This document shows positions 17,746-26,418 of a stretch of 64,000 nucleotides of DNA, one piece after another. The position numbers were made by a program, and so were the translations under genes. The stretch lies in assembly GCA_036491035.1 (NCBI GenBank), contig DASXCU010000168.1, positions 1 to 64,000 of the forward strand, written 5' to 3'. This DNA is from Galbitalea sp036491035. GTDB lineage: Bacteria > Actinomycetota > Actinomycetes > Actinomycetales > Microbacteriaceae. Each line of letters starts with the position of its first letter. Position 1 is the stretch's first letter. Below the pieces are notes generated by a model. The model made no database searches. It was not told the origin of the DNA and worked only from the letters and a program-made list of their open reading frames with translations.

Positions 17746-19041
17746 TTAACCGCGAACGCGAACGCGAAGACGACGCGCGCCTGCCCGGACGCGTTTGCGT
17801 GCCCGCACAATACGCTCGCGCATGAAATGGTGGCGGGGAAGCGATTCTTCGATGAGCGGTTCGATGACTGGATGCCCACGGTAGATCTGCTCAAACGTCG
17901 CGATCGTGTGGCCGATATCGTGCGCCCGCACAATTCGCAGGCTCTCCCGCTTGAACGCCCGCAGTTCCCTTTGCGGCATCGTGAGAATGTCGGTGAGTCT
18001 GGCCGCGAACGCTGCGACATCGCCCGGCTCAAACAAGAATCCATTCTCGCCGTCGTGCACGAGATGGGGGAGCGCCATGGCTCGTGCCGCTACGACAGGC
18101 AGACCCGACGCGAGCGCTTCCAGAGTCGCGATGCTCTGGAGTTCGGCGATGGATGGCATCGCGAACACGGTCGCGCGGGTCAGCGCCGCCCTCAGGAATT
18201 CGTTGGTCACGTAACCGTCGAACTGCACCCGATCGGCGACGCCAAGCCTTGTGGCAAGTTCTTTCAAGTCATCCACGAGTTCGCCGCCGCCGACAATCTC
18301 CAGCCTTGCGTCGAGATCCGGTTCGAGGAGCGCGAACGCCCTGATGAGTTTGTCGATCTGCTTTTCGCTCGTCACGCGGCCGACGAACACGATGAGGTTC
18401 TCTGATCGCTCACCAAAGCGCGCCTTGTAGTTGCGCGAATCCAGCCCGCACGAAATGGCGAGAACTGTCTTGATGCTCGTGTTCTCCTGCACGAAATCCG
18501 CGGCCCGTCGAGTGGGACTGGTCATGACCTCGGCGCGGCTGAAGATCCGGTCCGCGTCCCGCCACCACATCCTTACCGCGAGCTTCTCCGCAGGGTGGGG
18601 GATCGGACTGAACTCGAGAAGGTTCTCTGGCATCGCATGATTGGTCGCGATCACTCGAACGTTCCGTTTCAGAGCTTGCTTCGAGAGGCCGCGTCCAACG
18701 ATCATGTTGGACTGGAGATGCACGACATCCGGTTTCACGTCATCCAAAATTCGGGCGCTGTTGGCCTGGATGCGCCACGGAAGCGCGAAACGCAGCCACG
18801 GATGCGGCTTCCAGCGCCAACTCGTAAGACGGTGCACGGTGATGAGTTCTCCGCCGTGTTCCTCTTCGAATGTCCCCTGCCCTCCCTTCCGCGCGGCGGG
18901 CGCCACGACGTGCACACTGTGCCCGCGTCGGGCAAGACCGCCCGCCAGGGTCGCCGCGAACGTTGCCGAACCGTTAATTTCTGGAGCGAAAGTGTCCGCG
19001 CCTATGACGACGGTGAGCGGCTTCAAAGGATCAATTGACAT
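17746..19041 (-). CDS. GT4-family glycosyltransferase
   Basis: This 431-residue GT-B glycosyltransferase has the N-terminal glycine-rich acceptor loop (DTFAPEINGSATFAATLAGG), the linker VFVGRVTSEKQIDKLIRAFA, and the donor-binding EX7E motif in AELQSIATLEALASGLPVVA. It resembles PimB and diacylglycerol alpha-glycosyltransferases, which use nucleotide- or GDP-sugars at the inner membrane face. The last 20 residues are almost all Arg/Val/Ala, a basic tail that could touch the membrane. The acceptor is not determinable from sequence. Confidence 0.9.
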   Translation of the reverse strand: MSIDPLKPLTVVIGADTFAPEINGSATFAATLAGGLARRGHSVHVVAPAARKGGQGTFEEEHGGELITVHRLTSWRWKPHPWLRFALPWRIQANSARILDDVKPDVVHLQSNMIVGRGLSKQALKRNVRVIATNHAMPENLLEFSPIPHPAEKLAVRMWWRDADRIFSRAEVMTSPTRRAADFVQENTSIKTVLAISCGLDSRNYKARFGERSENLIVFVGRVTSEKQIDKLIRAFALLEPDLDARLEIVGGGELVDDLKELATRLGVADRVQFDGYVTNEFLRAALTRATVFAMPSIAELQSIATLEALASGLPVVAARAMALPHLVHDGENGFLFEPGDVAAFAARLTDILTMPQRELRAFKRESLRIVRAHDIGHTIATFEQIYRGHPVIEPLIEESLPRHHFMRERIVRARKRVRAGARRLRVRVRG

Positions 19042-19077
19042 CTTCTGTGGTTCGGATGCCGCAGGATTTCGGATCGC

Positions 19078-19248
19078 TCAGCCGCCCGATGGATTCTCGG
19101 TCGGCGTCCCATCCGGGTCTTCGCTGTCGGGCGGACGAACCGAGGTCTCGTCCGGTGCTCCGCCGGATGACGTGTCTGGCGCGTCCGTACTGGTCTGCCC
19201 CTCGCCGGAGCCGTTGGGGATGTCGTCTGGGTCTGTCGCGTCGGTCAT
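19078..19248 (-). CDS. Small acidic disordered protein
   Basis: This 56-residue frame is almost entirely Asp, Glu, Gly, Pro, Ser and Thr (for example TDATDPDDIPNGSGEGQTST) and would be disordered. It lies 36 bases upstream of the glycosyltransferase on the same strand. There is no convincing ribosome-binding site, and an earlier TTG start at 19278 is possible. The 170 bases between it and the ROK gene end show nothing else. Confidence 0.35.
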   Translation of the reverse strand: MTDATDPDDIPNGSGEGQTSTDAPDTSSGGAPDETSVRPPDSEDPDGTPTENPSGG

Positions 19249-19449
19249 GTCATTCACGCTACGGGCGAGCCCCGTCAATAAGCAGGGCTTGACGTGGCCC
19301 GCGAACTCGGTAGTGGCGGTGCGAGTGTCTGCCGCCCTGACGCATTCCTCGCCACCGTGCCTAGCGCGCCGTATCGCCTGGAACGCGTTCCTTCCCCACC
19401 TCGCCGATGACGCGGAGACGCCTGACGCGGCGTGACACTCTGACGTCGG

Positions 19450-20664
19450 TTACCGGAGCGCGGGACCGCCGGCCAGGCCCATCGTGCGCGGTGCCAATAC
19501 GGTCTGAAGGATGAGTGCTGCACCGCCGACTGCGGCCGCGTCGGTGATGTGGGTGGAGAGCTGCACGCGAATGCCGTGCTGCTCCCGTGCGAAAAAATCG
19601 CGCTGCAAGCGGTCGATGATCGCGCGGACGTAGAACGGCCCGGCGATCGAGAATGCGGGGCCAGCGAGCGAGACCGAGTCGAGATCGAAGAGGTTGGCCA
19701 TCGCAACCACCGCCGTGGCAATGTGTCCCGCGGAGATGCCGATGAGTTCAATTGCAAGATCGTCTCCGTGTACGGCTGCGCGGGCGATCGACTTGAAGTC
19801 CTCCATCTCGTCCTGGCCGACGAGGCCGAGGTGCTCGGCTGCGTTCGGACGCGATCTCGCATCCGCGATGACCGCGCGCGGATCGGCCGCACTTTCGAGA
19901 GTGACGCTCTTCCCATCGGGCCCCGGAACGATAAGTTCGCCCAGCTCACCCGTGTTCGAGCTGGCACCGCGGAATACCGTTCCGTCGATGAGGATGCCGG
20001 TGCCGATTCCCGCCCCCATGTAGATCGTCGCGTGCGAGATCGATGAGCCGAGATCTCCACCCCAGAAGTCGCCGATGGCGGCGGCGGTCGCGTCGTTGTC
20101 GAGCAGGATGGGCAGCTCGACGAGCTGCGACAACATGCTTCTGATCGGCACGTTCTTCCACGCCGCCATGTGCGGTGGCCCGAAAATAACGCCACGCTCG
20201 AGGTCCAGCGGCCCGGGTGCAACGATGCCGATTCCCAGCGTTCTCGCCTTGTCTATCCCGAGGCGCTCGAGCATCACGTCGACTTCACGCGCAACGATTG
20301 TGATCATGGTGGCGGGATCGGCCGAGCCGACGCCCGTGGTGCGCATTCGCCCGACAATCGCCCCGACCAGGTTGACGACGACGTAGGTATTGAACTCGCT
20401 CTCGACCTGGAGTCCGATTGCGAAGCGCGCGGTCGGGTTCACGTCGAGCAGGACCGGGTTGCGCCCGCCGGTGGACTCTCCGCGACCGGTCTCGAGAACG
20501 AGCTCGTCCCCGATGAGCTGCCGCACAACGGTTGACATAGTGGCCTGGGTCATGCCGGTCGCCTCGGCGAGCTCGACGCGGCTGATTGGCCCCCGCGATC
20601 GGATGAGGTCGAGGACGAGGCCCCTGCTGGTGCCGTTCGCCAGGGATATTCGTGGACTGGGCAC
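19450..20664 (-). CDS. ROK-family transcriptional regulator
   Basis: This 404-residue regulator has an N-terminal winged HTH (SRGLVLDLIRSRGPISRVEL then TGMTQATMSTVVRQLIGDEL) and a ROK sugar-kinase-like domain (LPILLDNDATAAAIGDFWGG, GAGIGTGILIDGTVFRGAS). The GTG at 20664 has AAGGAG 4-5 bases upstream. The Cys-rich zinc motif and the His of the usual GExGH are absent (it reads GELGELIV), so it is a regulator without the zinc site of ROK kinases. It is divergent from the ABC/beta-mannosidase operon and probably represses it through the palindrome at 20755-20766. Confidence 0.9.
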   Translation of the reverse strand: MPSPRISLANGTSRGLVLDLIRSRGPISRVELAEATGMTQATMSTVVRQLIGDELVLETGRGESTGGRNPVLLDVNPTARFAIGLQVESEFNTYVVVNLVGAIVGRMRTTGVGSADPATMITIVAREVDVMLERLGIDKARTLGIGIVAPGPLDLERGVIFGPPHMAAWKNVPIRSMLSQLVELPILLDNDATAAAIGDFWGGDLGSSISHATIYMGAGIGTGILIDGTVFRGASSNTGELGELIVPGPDGKSVTLESAADPRAVIADARSRPNAAEHLGLVGQDEMEDFKSIARAAVHGDDLAIELIGISAGHIATAVVAMANLFDLDSVSLAGPAFSIAGPFYVRAIIDRLQRDFFAREQHGIRVQLSTHITDAAAVGGAALILQTVLAPRTMGLAGGPALR

Positions 20665-20747
20665 AACGCTCCTTCGCTTTGGACACTTTATTGGCCGTTT
20701 CGTCGACTCACGTCTCAGACACAGTGGCACACGGTGGAGGGAAATAC

Positions 20748-20776
20748 TTGACACACTTTATAAAGTCATCTAAAAA
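20748..20776 (+). promoter_or_regulatory. Promoter with palindromic operator of the beta-mannoside operon
   Basis: TTGACA (20748-20753) and TAAAAA (20771-20776) are 17 bases apart. The spacer contains the perfect 12-bp palindrome ACTTTATAAAGT at 20755-20766, the classical place for a repressor. The 8-mer CACTTTAT occurs in it (20754) and again at 20684, near the ROK start, 70 bp away. ROK binding is inferred from position. Confidence 0.65.
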
Positions 20777-20862
20777 AGACCAAAGCGTTACGGCAATGAG
20801 GTCGTCGACCCGGTCGTGGGCTTCATCCCCTGTCACCAACAACAAAACACGAAGGGTCAACG

Positions 20863-22563
20863 ATGTCTCTTAGGTTCAGAAGTAAAGCGATACTCGGCGC
20901 GATCGCCGTCCTCGCAGCAGCAACGATCGCCTTAACCGGCTGCACCAGTGGTGGCGGCTCAAACGCCAAAACCGGCGGTACGAGCAGCGTCACGCTGTTC
21001 AACGGATCGGTGGGCAACTTCACCGAAAACTTCAACCCGTGGCTCACCACGGGAGCCGAACTCCAGCCGACTCAGGGCACGATCTACGAGACCCTCTTCT
21101 TCTACAACATGGCCCGTTCGCAGAGCCCGGTTCCGCTGCTCGGCACCAGCTACAAGTGGAACTCCGACGGCACCCAGCTCACGATCAACGTCCGCCAGGG
21201 CGTGAAGTGGAGCGACGGAAGCGCCCTCACCGCGGGCGACGTCGCCTGGACCCTTAACCACTACGAATCCACGCCGGCCCTGAACACGCTTGGAGCGACC
21301 TGGACTACGAAGCAGACCGGCAACCAGGTTGTCCTCACCTTCCCGTCGACGTCCTTCACCCTGGAGCCGCAGGTCCTCGGGTACATCGCGATCGTGCCGA
21401 AGGCCATCTGGTCGAAGATCCCGAACGTGCTCAACACGACGAACACGAAGCCGGTGGGATCCGGCCCGTACGAGCTGAAGACGTTCACGCCGCAGAGCTA
21501 CACCCTGCAGAAGAACCCGCACTACTGGGGAACCGGCGCGAGCGCTCCCGCAATCGACGAGGTTCGCTTCATCTCCCTCGCTAACGCGGATGCCGCAACA
21601 TCGGCTCTCGAGTCGGGCAAGGTCGACTGGATGGGTTCGTACCTCCCGACGCTGAAGCAGATCGTCGCGCAGACCCCGAAGGTCAGCTACGTCAACACGG
21701 CTGACTCGACGACCGGCATCGTCACGTGCTCCAACGCATCCATGGGATGCACCGGACCGCAGACCGACGTCGCCGTTCGTCAGGCGATCAACGATGCGAT
21801 GAACCGCGGGCAGCTGAACAAGCAGGCACTCGCCGGATTCGGCGAGATCGGCTCGGCCACTCTGCTCGTCCCGGCGGTCAACAAGAAGTGGATCTCCGAC
21901 AGCGCGAATGCGACGCTGCCCCAGTCCGCGAACGTGACTGCCGCAAAGGCCGCCCTGACGGCCGACGGATGGACGGTTCCCGCCAGCGGGTTCGCGACGA
22001 AGGGCGGTCAGGAGCTCGACCTCACCATCAACGTCGTCTCTGGCTGGACCGACTACGACACGGACTGCACCCTTCTCAAGGGTCAGCTGGCCGCAGTCGG
22101 AATCAACCTGACGGTCAACCAGGTCGCGCAGAACGCGTGGTCGAGCGCCGAGACCAGCGGAAAGTTCGAGCTCTCGCTCAACTCCGTGAACCCGGGCGCT
22201 TCAGCCTCGCCGTATTACATTTACAACAACTACCTGTCCACCTCGGCAACCGCGGCGGTCGGCAAGAGTGCAGCTACGAACACCTCGCGATTCTCCGACC
22301 CGAGCGTCGACGCGGTGCTGAAGAAGATCGCATCGACGGACCCGACCAATACCTCGGCGCTGCTTGCGGACTACGGAACGATCCAGAAGACGGTCGTGAA
22401 GGACCTGCCGATCATCCCGATCTACGTCAACCAGGCTCTCACCGAGTTCAACAACAGCCAGGCAACAGGCTGGCCGACGGCGGACAACCTCTACGCGTTC
22501 CCTGAACCGTGGAAGGCATGGGACAACGGCATCGTCCTGAAGTCGATCCGCCCAGCCAAGTAG
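20863..22563 (+). CDS. ABC transporter substrate-binding lipoprotein (SBP family 5)
   Basis: This 566-residue protein has a lipoprotein signal (KAILGAIAVLAAATIALTG-C) and an extracellular family-5 solute-binding domain. SVGNFTENFNPWL is near the N-terminus, with NVRQGVKWSDGSALTAGDVA and NPHYWGTG as conserved elements. Family 5 binds peptides, nickel or oligosaccharides. Genome context (GH2 beta-mannosidase downstream) points to beta-mannosides or mannobiose, as known for some family-5 systems of Thermotoga. It is the first gene of the operon. Confidence 0.92.
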   Translation: MSLRFRSKAILGAIAVLAAATIALTGCTSGGGSNAKTGGTSSVTLFNGSVGNFTENFNPWLTTGAELQPTQGTIYETLFFYNMARSQSPVPLLGTSYKWNSDGTQLTINVRQGVKWSDGSALTAGDVAWTLNHYESTPALNTLGATWTTKQTGNQVVLTFPSTSFTLEPQVLGYIAIVPKAIWSKIPNVLNTTNTKPVGSGPYELKTFTPQSYTLQKNPHYWGTGASAPAIDEVRFISLANADAATSALESGKVDWMGSYLPTLKQIVAQTPKVSYVNTADSTTGIVTCSNASMGCTGPQTDVAVRQAINDAMNRGQLNKQALAGFGEIGSATLLVPAVNKKWISDSANATLPQSANVTAAKAALTADGWTVPASGFATKGGQELDLTINVVSGWTDYDTDCTLLKGQLAAVGINLTVNQVAQNAWSSAETSGKFELSLNSVNPGASASPYYIYNNYLSTSATAAVGKSAATNTSRFSDPSVDAVLKKIASTDPTNTSALLADYGTIQKTVVKDLPIIPIYVNQALTEFNNSQATGWPTADNLYAFPEPWKAWDNGIVLKSIRPAK

Positions 22564-22589
22564 TTCGCGAAACCCAGGATAGGGGAACC

Positions 22590-22623
22590 GGGGTCGGGGG
22601 CCGCACACGCGGCCGCCGACCCC
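22590..22623 (+). terminator. Stem-loop between the binding-protein and permease genes
   Basis: Two 15-base arms (22590-22604 and 22609-22623) starting GGGGTCGG and ending CCGACCCC pair with one mismatch around an ACAC loop. No T-run follows. Such intercistronic stems typically protect the binding-protein mRNA and lower permease expression, as in the malE-malF region of enterobacteria. Confidence 0.75.
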
Positions 22624-22653
22624 AGGGTCCGCCTATGCCGAGGAAATGGATCA

Positions 22654-23649
22654 ATGCGGTTCTACCTGCAAAAGCTTGTCTTCTATGTCGTCGCACTGTG
22701 GGCGGCAGTCACCCTGAACTTTCTCATCCCGCGGCTCATGCCCGGAAACCCCGTCGACATTCTCATTGCCAAGATGGGCGCCACCGGCCAGCCGGTCACG
22801 CCGCAAACGAGAGCGTCGCTGGCGATCGCGCTCGGGCAGGGCGGCAGCACGAACTGGTTCGTGCAGTACGGGGATTACATCGTCAACCTGTTTCACGGCA
22901 ATCTCGGCGTCTCCGTTACCGACTTTCCCGCGAGCGTTACCACGGTCATCGCGCAGGCCCTGCCCTGGACGATCGGGCTCATCGGGTTGTCGACACTGAT
23001 CTCGTTCATCCTGGGCATCGGTCTTGGCGTCCTCGCCGGATGGCGTCGTGGGTCCTGGCTGGACAATCTCATTCCCGTGACCACCATGTTCCAGGCCGTG
23101 CCCTACTTCTGGCTCGCACTCATCCTGGTCCTGCTGCTGACGAGGCTGAGCCATATCTTCCCGTTCGCCGGCGGCTATGACGTCTACGGCGGGCTGGTGC
23201 CGGGCCTCACCCCCGACTTCCTCGGAAGCGTTCTCTACTACGGATTCCTGCCGGCGCTCACAATCGTGCTCTCGTCGATCGGTGGCTGGATGCTGGGCAT
23301 GCGCAACATGATGGTGTCGACACTGTCCGAGGACTACATCCTGACCGCCGAAGCGAAGGGGCTCCGACCGTACCGCGTGCGACTGACGTACGCGGCCCGA
23401 AATGCCGTGCTTCCCTCGTTCTCGGGTTTCGCGATCTCCCTCGGCTTCGTCGTCGCGGGATCGATCGTCACCGAGGAGGTCTTCTCCTATCCCGGGATCG
23501 GTCAGCTCCTCTGGACGGCCGTGTCCAACGATGACTACGCGCTGATGCAGGGCATCTTTCTCGTGATCTCCGTCTCGGTGTTGCTGGCCAACCTGGTCGT
23601 CGACCTGTTGTACGCGCTCATCGATCCACGAACCCGTGCACGGTCCTAA
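22654..23649 (+). CDS. ABC transporter permease (DppB type)
   Basis: This 331-residue inner-membrane protein has six helices: an N-terminal anchor, a large extracellular loop and the EAA-type loop in EDYILTAEAKGLRPYRVRLT, followed by RNAVLPSFSGFA. It is a DppB/OppB-like permease that forms the channel with the next gene product. A shorter stem-loop-separated translation start follows the binding-protein gene by 90 bases. Confidence 0.93.
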   Translation: MRFYLQKLVFYVVALWAAVTLNFLIPRLMPGNPVDILIAKMGATGQPVTPQTRASLAIALGQGGSTNWFVQYGDYIVNLFHGNLGVSVTDFPASVTTVIAQALPWTIGLIGLSTLISFILGIGLGVLAGWRRGSWLDNLIPVTTMFQAVPYFWLALILVLLLTRLSHIFPFAGGYDVYGGLVPGLTPDFLGSVLYYGFLPALTIVLSSIGGWMLGMRNMMVSTLSEDYILTAEAKGLRPYRVRLTYAARNAVLPSFSGFAISLGFVVAGSIVTEEVFSYPGIGQLLWTAVSNDDYALMQGIFLVISVSVLLANLVVDLLYALIDPRTRARS

Positions 23650-23668
23650 CGGAAGCGATCAGACGAAC

Positions 23669-24649
23669 ATGACGACATTCAATCCACTCGATGAGCAGGG
23701 CGCTCCTCCGGTCGTGGTGGCCGCGCCGCGTTCAAGCTTCACGCAGTTGTTGCCCTCGGCCTCTCCCAAGCTGGTAGTCGGGCTTTCGATCGCCGTCCTC
23801 ATCATTCTCTGGGCGATCATCGGTCCGTTCGTCGTCGGAGACCCGAATGCGATCAGCACCCAGGAATTCCTGCCCCCGGGTTCGCACGGGCACCTGCTCG
23901 GTACGACGGAGACCGGTCAGGATGTCTGGTCGCAGATCGCCTACGGCACCCGCGGTTCGCTGATCATCGGGTTCGTGGTCGGAGCGCTGGCCACCGTTCT
24001 GTCCGGCATTTTCGGAATTCTCGGCGCCTACATCGGGGGAGTGCTCGACGAGGGCTTCGCCCTCTTCACTAACGTCGTGCTCGTCATCCCGGGGTTGCCG
24101 CTGGTCATTGTCATCGGTAACTACATCCCCGTCAGTCAGCGCGGGATTTTTCTGATCGCGGTGGTGCTGGCTCTCACCGGCTGGGCCGGTTCCGCTCGCG
24201 TGCTGCGGGCGGTGACGCTGAGCATTCGCAATCGCGACTACGTTGCGGCGTCCAGAGTCTCCGGCGAGCGCACCTGGCGCATCCTCGTCATCGAGATTCT
24301 GCCGAACCTGATTCCGGTCATGGCCTCCCAGTTCGTGTTTGCGATCATCTTCGCGATTCTCGGCGAGGCGGGCCTGTCATTCCTCGGCCTCGGGGCCAGC
24401 AACACCTTCACTCTCGGCACCATCCTGTTCCAGGCATACAACGACCTCGCACTCACCCAGGGGGCATGGTGGTGGTTCGTTCCGGCCGGGCTGGTGATCG
24501 CACTCTTCGGATGTGCTCTCTCCCTGATCAACTTCTCGATCGACGAGATCATCAATCCGAAACTCCGTAACTCGACGCGCGCCGTTCGAAGGAAGTGGGG
24601 GCTGAGCGCCGCTCAAATCCGGGAACTCGAAGGGGAGAACATCAAATGA
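23669..24649 (+). CDS. ABC transporter permease (DppC type)
   Basis: This permease of about 326 residues has the OppC-type N-terminal domain, HLLGTTETGQDVWSQIAYGT, and the EAA loop RNRDYVAASRVSGERTWRIL. It pairs with the DppB-type permease. ATG 23669 is chosen; an earlier in-frame start at 23636 would overlap the previous gene. A Shine-Dalgarno-like GGAAG lies somewhat far upstream (about 13 bases). Confidence 0.92.
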   Translation: MTTFNPLDEQGAPPVVVAAPRSSFTQLLPSASPKLVVGLSIAVLIILWAIIGPFVVGDPNAISTQEFLPPGSHGHLLGTTETGQDVWSQIAYGTRGSLIIGFVVGALATVLSGIFGILGAYIGGVLDEGFALFTNVVLVIPGLPLVIVIGNYIPVSQRGIFLIAVVLALTGWAGSARVLRAVTLSIRNRDYVAASRVSGERTWRILVIEILPNLIPVMASQFVFAIIFAILGEAGLSFLGLGASNTFTLGTILFQAYNDLALTQGAWWWFVPAGLVIALFGCALSLINFSIDEIINPKLRNSTRAVRRKWGLSAAQIRELEGENIK

Positions 24650-25563
24650 GGCCCTCGGAGCAGTGGGCTTCGGCCACTCCCCGGTATCTCGCCGACCCGG
24701 TCATCACAGTCGACAATTTGAGCATCGACTACATGGGTGAGACGACGACGCACGCGGTTCGGGATGTGTCGTTCACGCTCGGTCGCGGAGAGATCTTCGG
24801 GCTCGCTGGCGAGTCCGGATGCGGAAAATCCACTCTCGCCTACGGCATCACTCGCCTGCTCAAGCCCCCGGCGCTCATCACCTCGGGGTCAGCGACCTTC
24901 CACTCGCGGGAGGGGTTTTCGATCGACATGTCACAACTGAGAGGTGAGGACCTGCGGGCGTTCCGGTGGGACAAGATCTCGCTGGTTTTTCAGGGCGCGA
25001 TGAACTCCTTGAACCCGGTGATCAACATTCAGGCTCAGATCGAAGACATCTTCACGACGCATCGACCGGAAATGGGTAAACGCGCACGCGTGCTCAAGTG
25101 CGGTGACCTGTTGGAGCGCGTCGGTGTCGACCGTTCGCGGCTGCGGTCGTTCCCGCACGAACTCTCCGGCGGCATGCGCCAGAGGGTCATGATCGCGATG
25201 GCGATGGCTCTCGATCCGCAGGTCATGATCATGGACGAGCCGACCACGGCACTCGATGTGGTTGTACAGCGCGAGATCCTCGACGAGATCACACGGCTGC
25301 GCGCCGACCTGGGATTCGCGGTGATCTTCATTACCCATGACCTTCCGCTACTGCTCGAGATCAGCGACCGAATCGCCGTGATGAAGGCGGGTCAGATCGT
25401 CGAGATGGACACGGCGTACGACCTGTACACCCACCCGCAGAACGACTACACCAAACGCCTGCTCGCATCCTTTCCCTCGCTCACCGGCGACCGAGGGGAC
25501 TTCATCCGAACGGGCGTCGCCGACCTCCAGCTCACCGAAACCGCTCAGGAGGCGACCGAATGA
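24646..25563 (+). CDS. ABC transporter ATP-binding protein (DppD type)
   Basis: This 305-residue ATPase has Walker A GESGCGKST, the signature LSGGMRQRV, Walker B VMIMDEPTTALD and the switch His in FITHDLPLL. The C-terminal oligopeptide-transporter extension follows. The start overlaps the permease stop (ATGA), so translation is coupled. It energises import together with the next ATPase. Confidence 0.94.
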   Translation: MRPSEQWASATPRYLADPVITVDNLSIDYMGETTTHAVRDVSFTLGRGEIFGLAGESGCGKSTLAYGITRLLKPPALITSGSATFHSREGFSIDMSQLRGEDLRAFRWDKISLVFQGAMNSLNPVINIQAQIEDIFTTHRPEMGKRARVLKCGDLLERVGVDRSRLRSFPHELSGGMRQRVMIAMAMALDPQVMIMDEPTTALDVVVQREILDEITRLRADLGFAVIFITHDLPLLLEISDRIAVMKAGQIVEMDTAYDLYTHPQNDYTKRLLASFPSLTGDRGDFIRTGVADLQLTETAQEATE

Positions 25564-26369
25564 CGACCCTCGAATTTCAGAACGTCTCTAAGCAGTACCG
25601 GATCCGGGGCAAGCGTGGCGACAACCGGCTACTGGCCGTCAACGATGTGAGTTTCACACTCGAGTCGGGCAAGACCGTCGCCCTCGTTGGGCAATCGGGC
25701 TCCGGCAAATCGACCATCGCAAAGCTCCTGATGCAGCTCGAGCGGCCCACATCGGGAGAGATCCTTCTCGACGGTCGACCCATCAGGCGTCACGGGCAGG
25801 GGCTGCGCGACTATCGGCACCAGGTGCAGATGATCTTCCAGGATCCGTTCGCGTCGCTCAATCCCTACCACTCGATCGCGCACCACCTCGCGCGACCCCT
25901 GCTCATTCACCAGAGGGCAACAACCAGGGACGAGGTGGATGCGGGCGTACGGCGGCTGCTGGAACGGGTGCGGCTGGTCCCTGCGGAGGAGACAGCCGCG
26001 AAGCACCCCCACGAGCTTTCGGGTGGCCAACGCCAACGGGTGGCAATTGCCCGTGCACTTGCGCCCGAGCCAACCATGCTGGTCGCCGACGAACCCGTCT
26101 CGATGCTCGACGTCTCCATTCGACTCGGCGTCCTGAACCTGCTCGCGGAACTTCAACGAGAAGACAACCTCGGCGTCCTGTACATAACGCACGATCTGGC
26201 GACGGCACGACACTTCAGCGATGAAATTCTGGTCATGTACAAGGGGCAGATCGTCGAACGCGGCCCCGCGGATGACGTCATCCTGAACCCGAAGCACGAG
26301 TACACGAAGACGCTGGCCGCCGCAGCGCCCAACCCGGAACTGCGGCTCAAGCAAATCAAGCAGACTTAA
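25560..26369 (+). CDS. ABC transporter ATP-binding protein (DppF type)
   Basis: This 269-residue ATPase has Walker A GQSGSGKST, Q-loop MIFQDPFASLNPYHSI, signature LSGGQRQRVAIARALAPEP, Walker B MLVADEPVSMLD and switch YITHDLATAR. It overlaps the previous gene by ATGA. The two different ATPases form the heterodimer typical of Opp/Dpp-type importers. The 49-base gap to the next gene carries tandem CGCCC units. Confidence 0.94.
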   Translation: MTTLEFQNVSKQYRIRGKRGDNRLLAVNDVSFTLESGKTVALVGQSGSGKSTIAKLLMQLERPTSGEILLDGRPIRRHGQGLRDYRHQVQMIFQDPFASLNPYHSIAHHLARPLLIHQRATTRDEVDAGVRRLLERVRLVPAEETAAKHPHELSGGQRQRVAIARALAPEPTMLVADEPVSMLDVSIRLGVLNLLAELQREDNLGVLYITHDLATARHFSDEILVMYKGQIVERGPADDVILNPKHEYTKTLAAAAPNPELRLKQIKQT

Positions 26370-26418
26370 TTCCCGTCCTTCCCTCGCCCCGCCCCGCCCC
26401 GATTAGAAAGCACCACTC

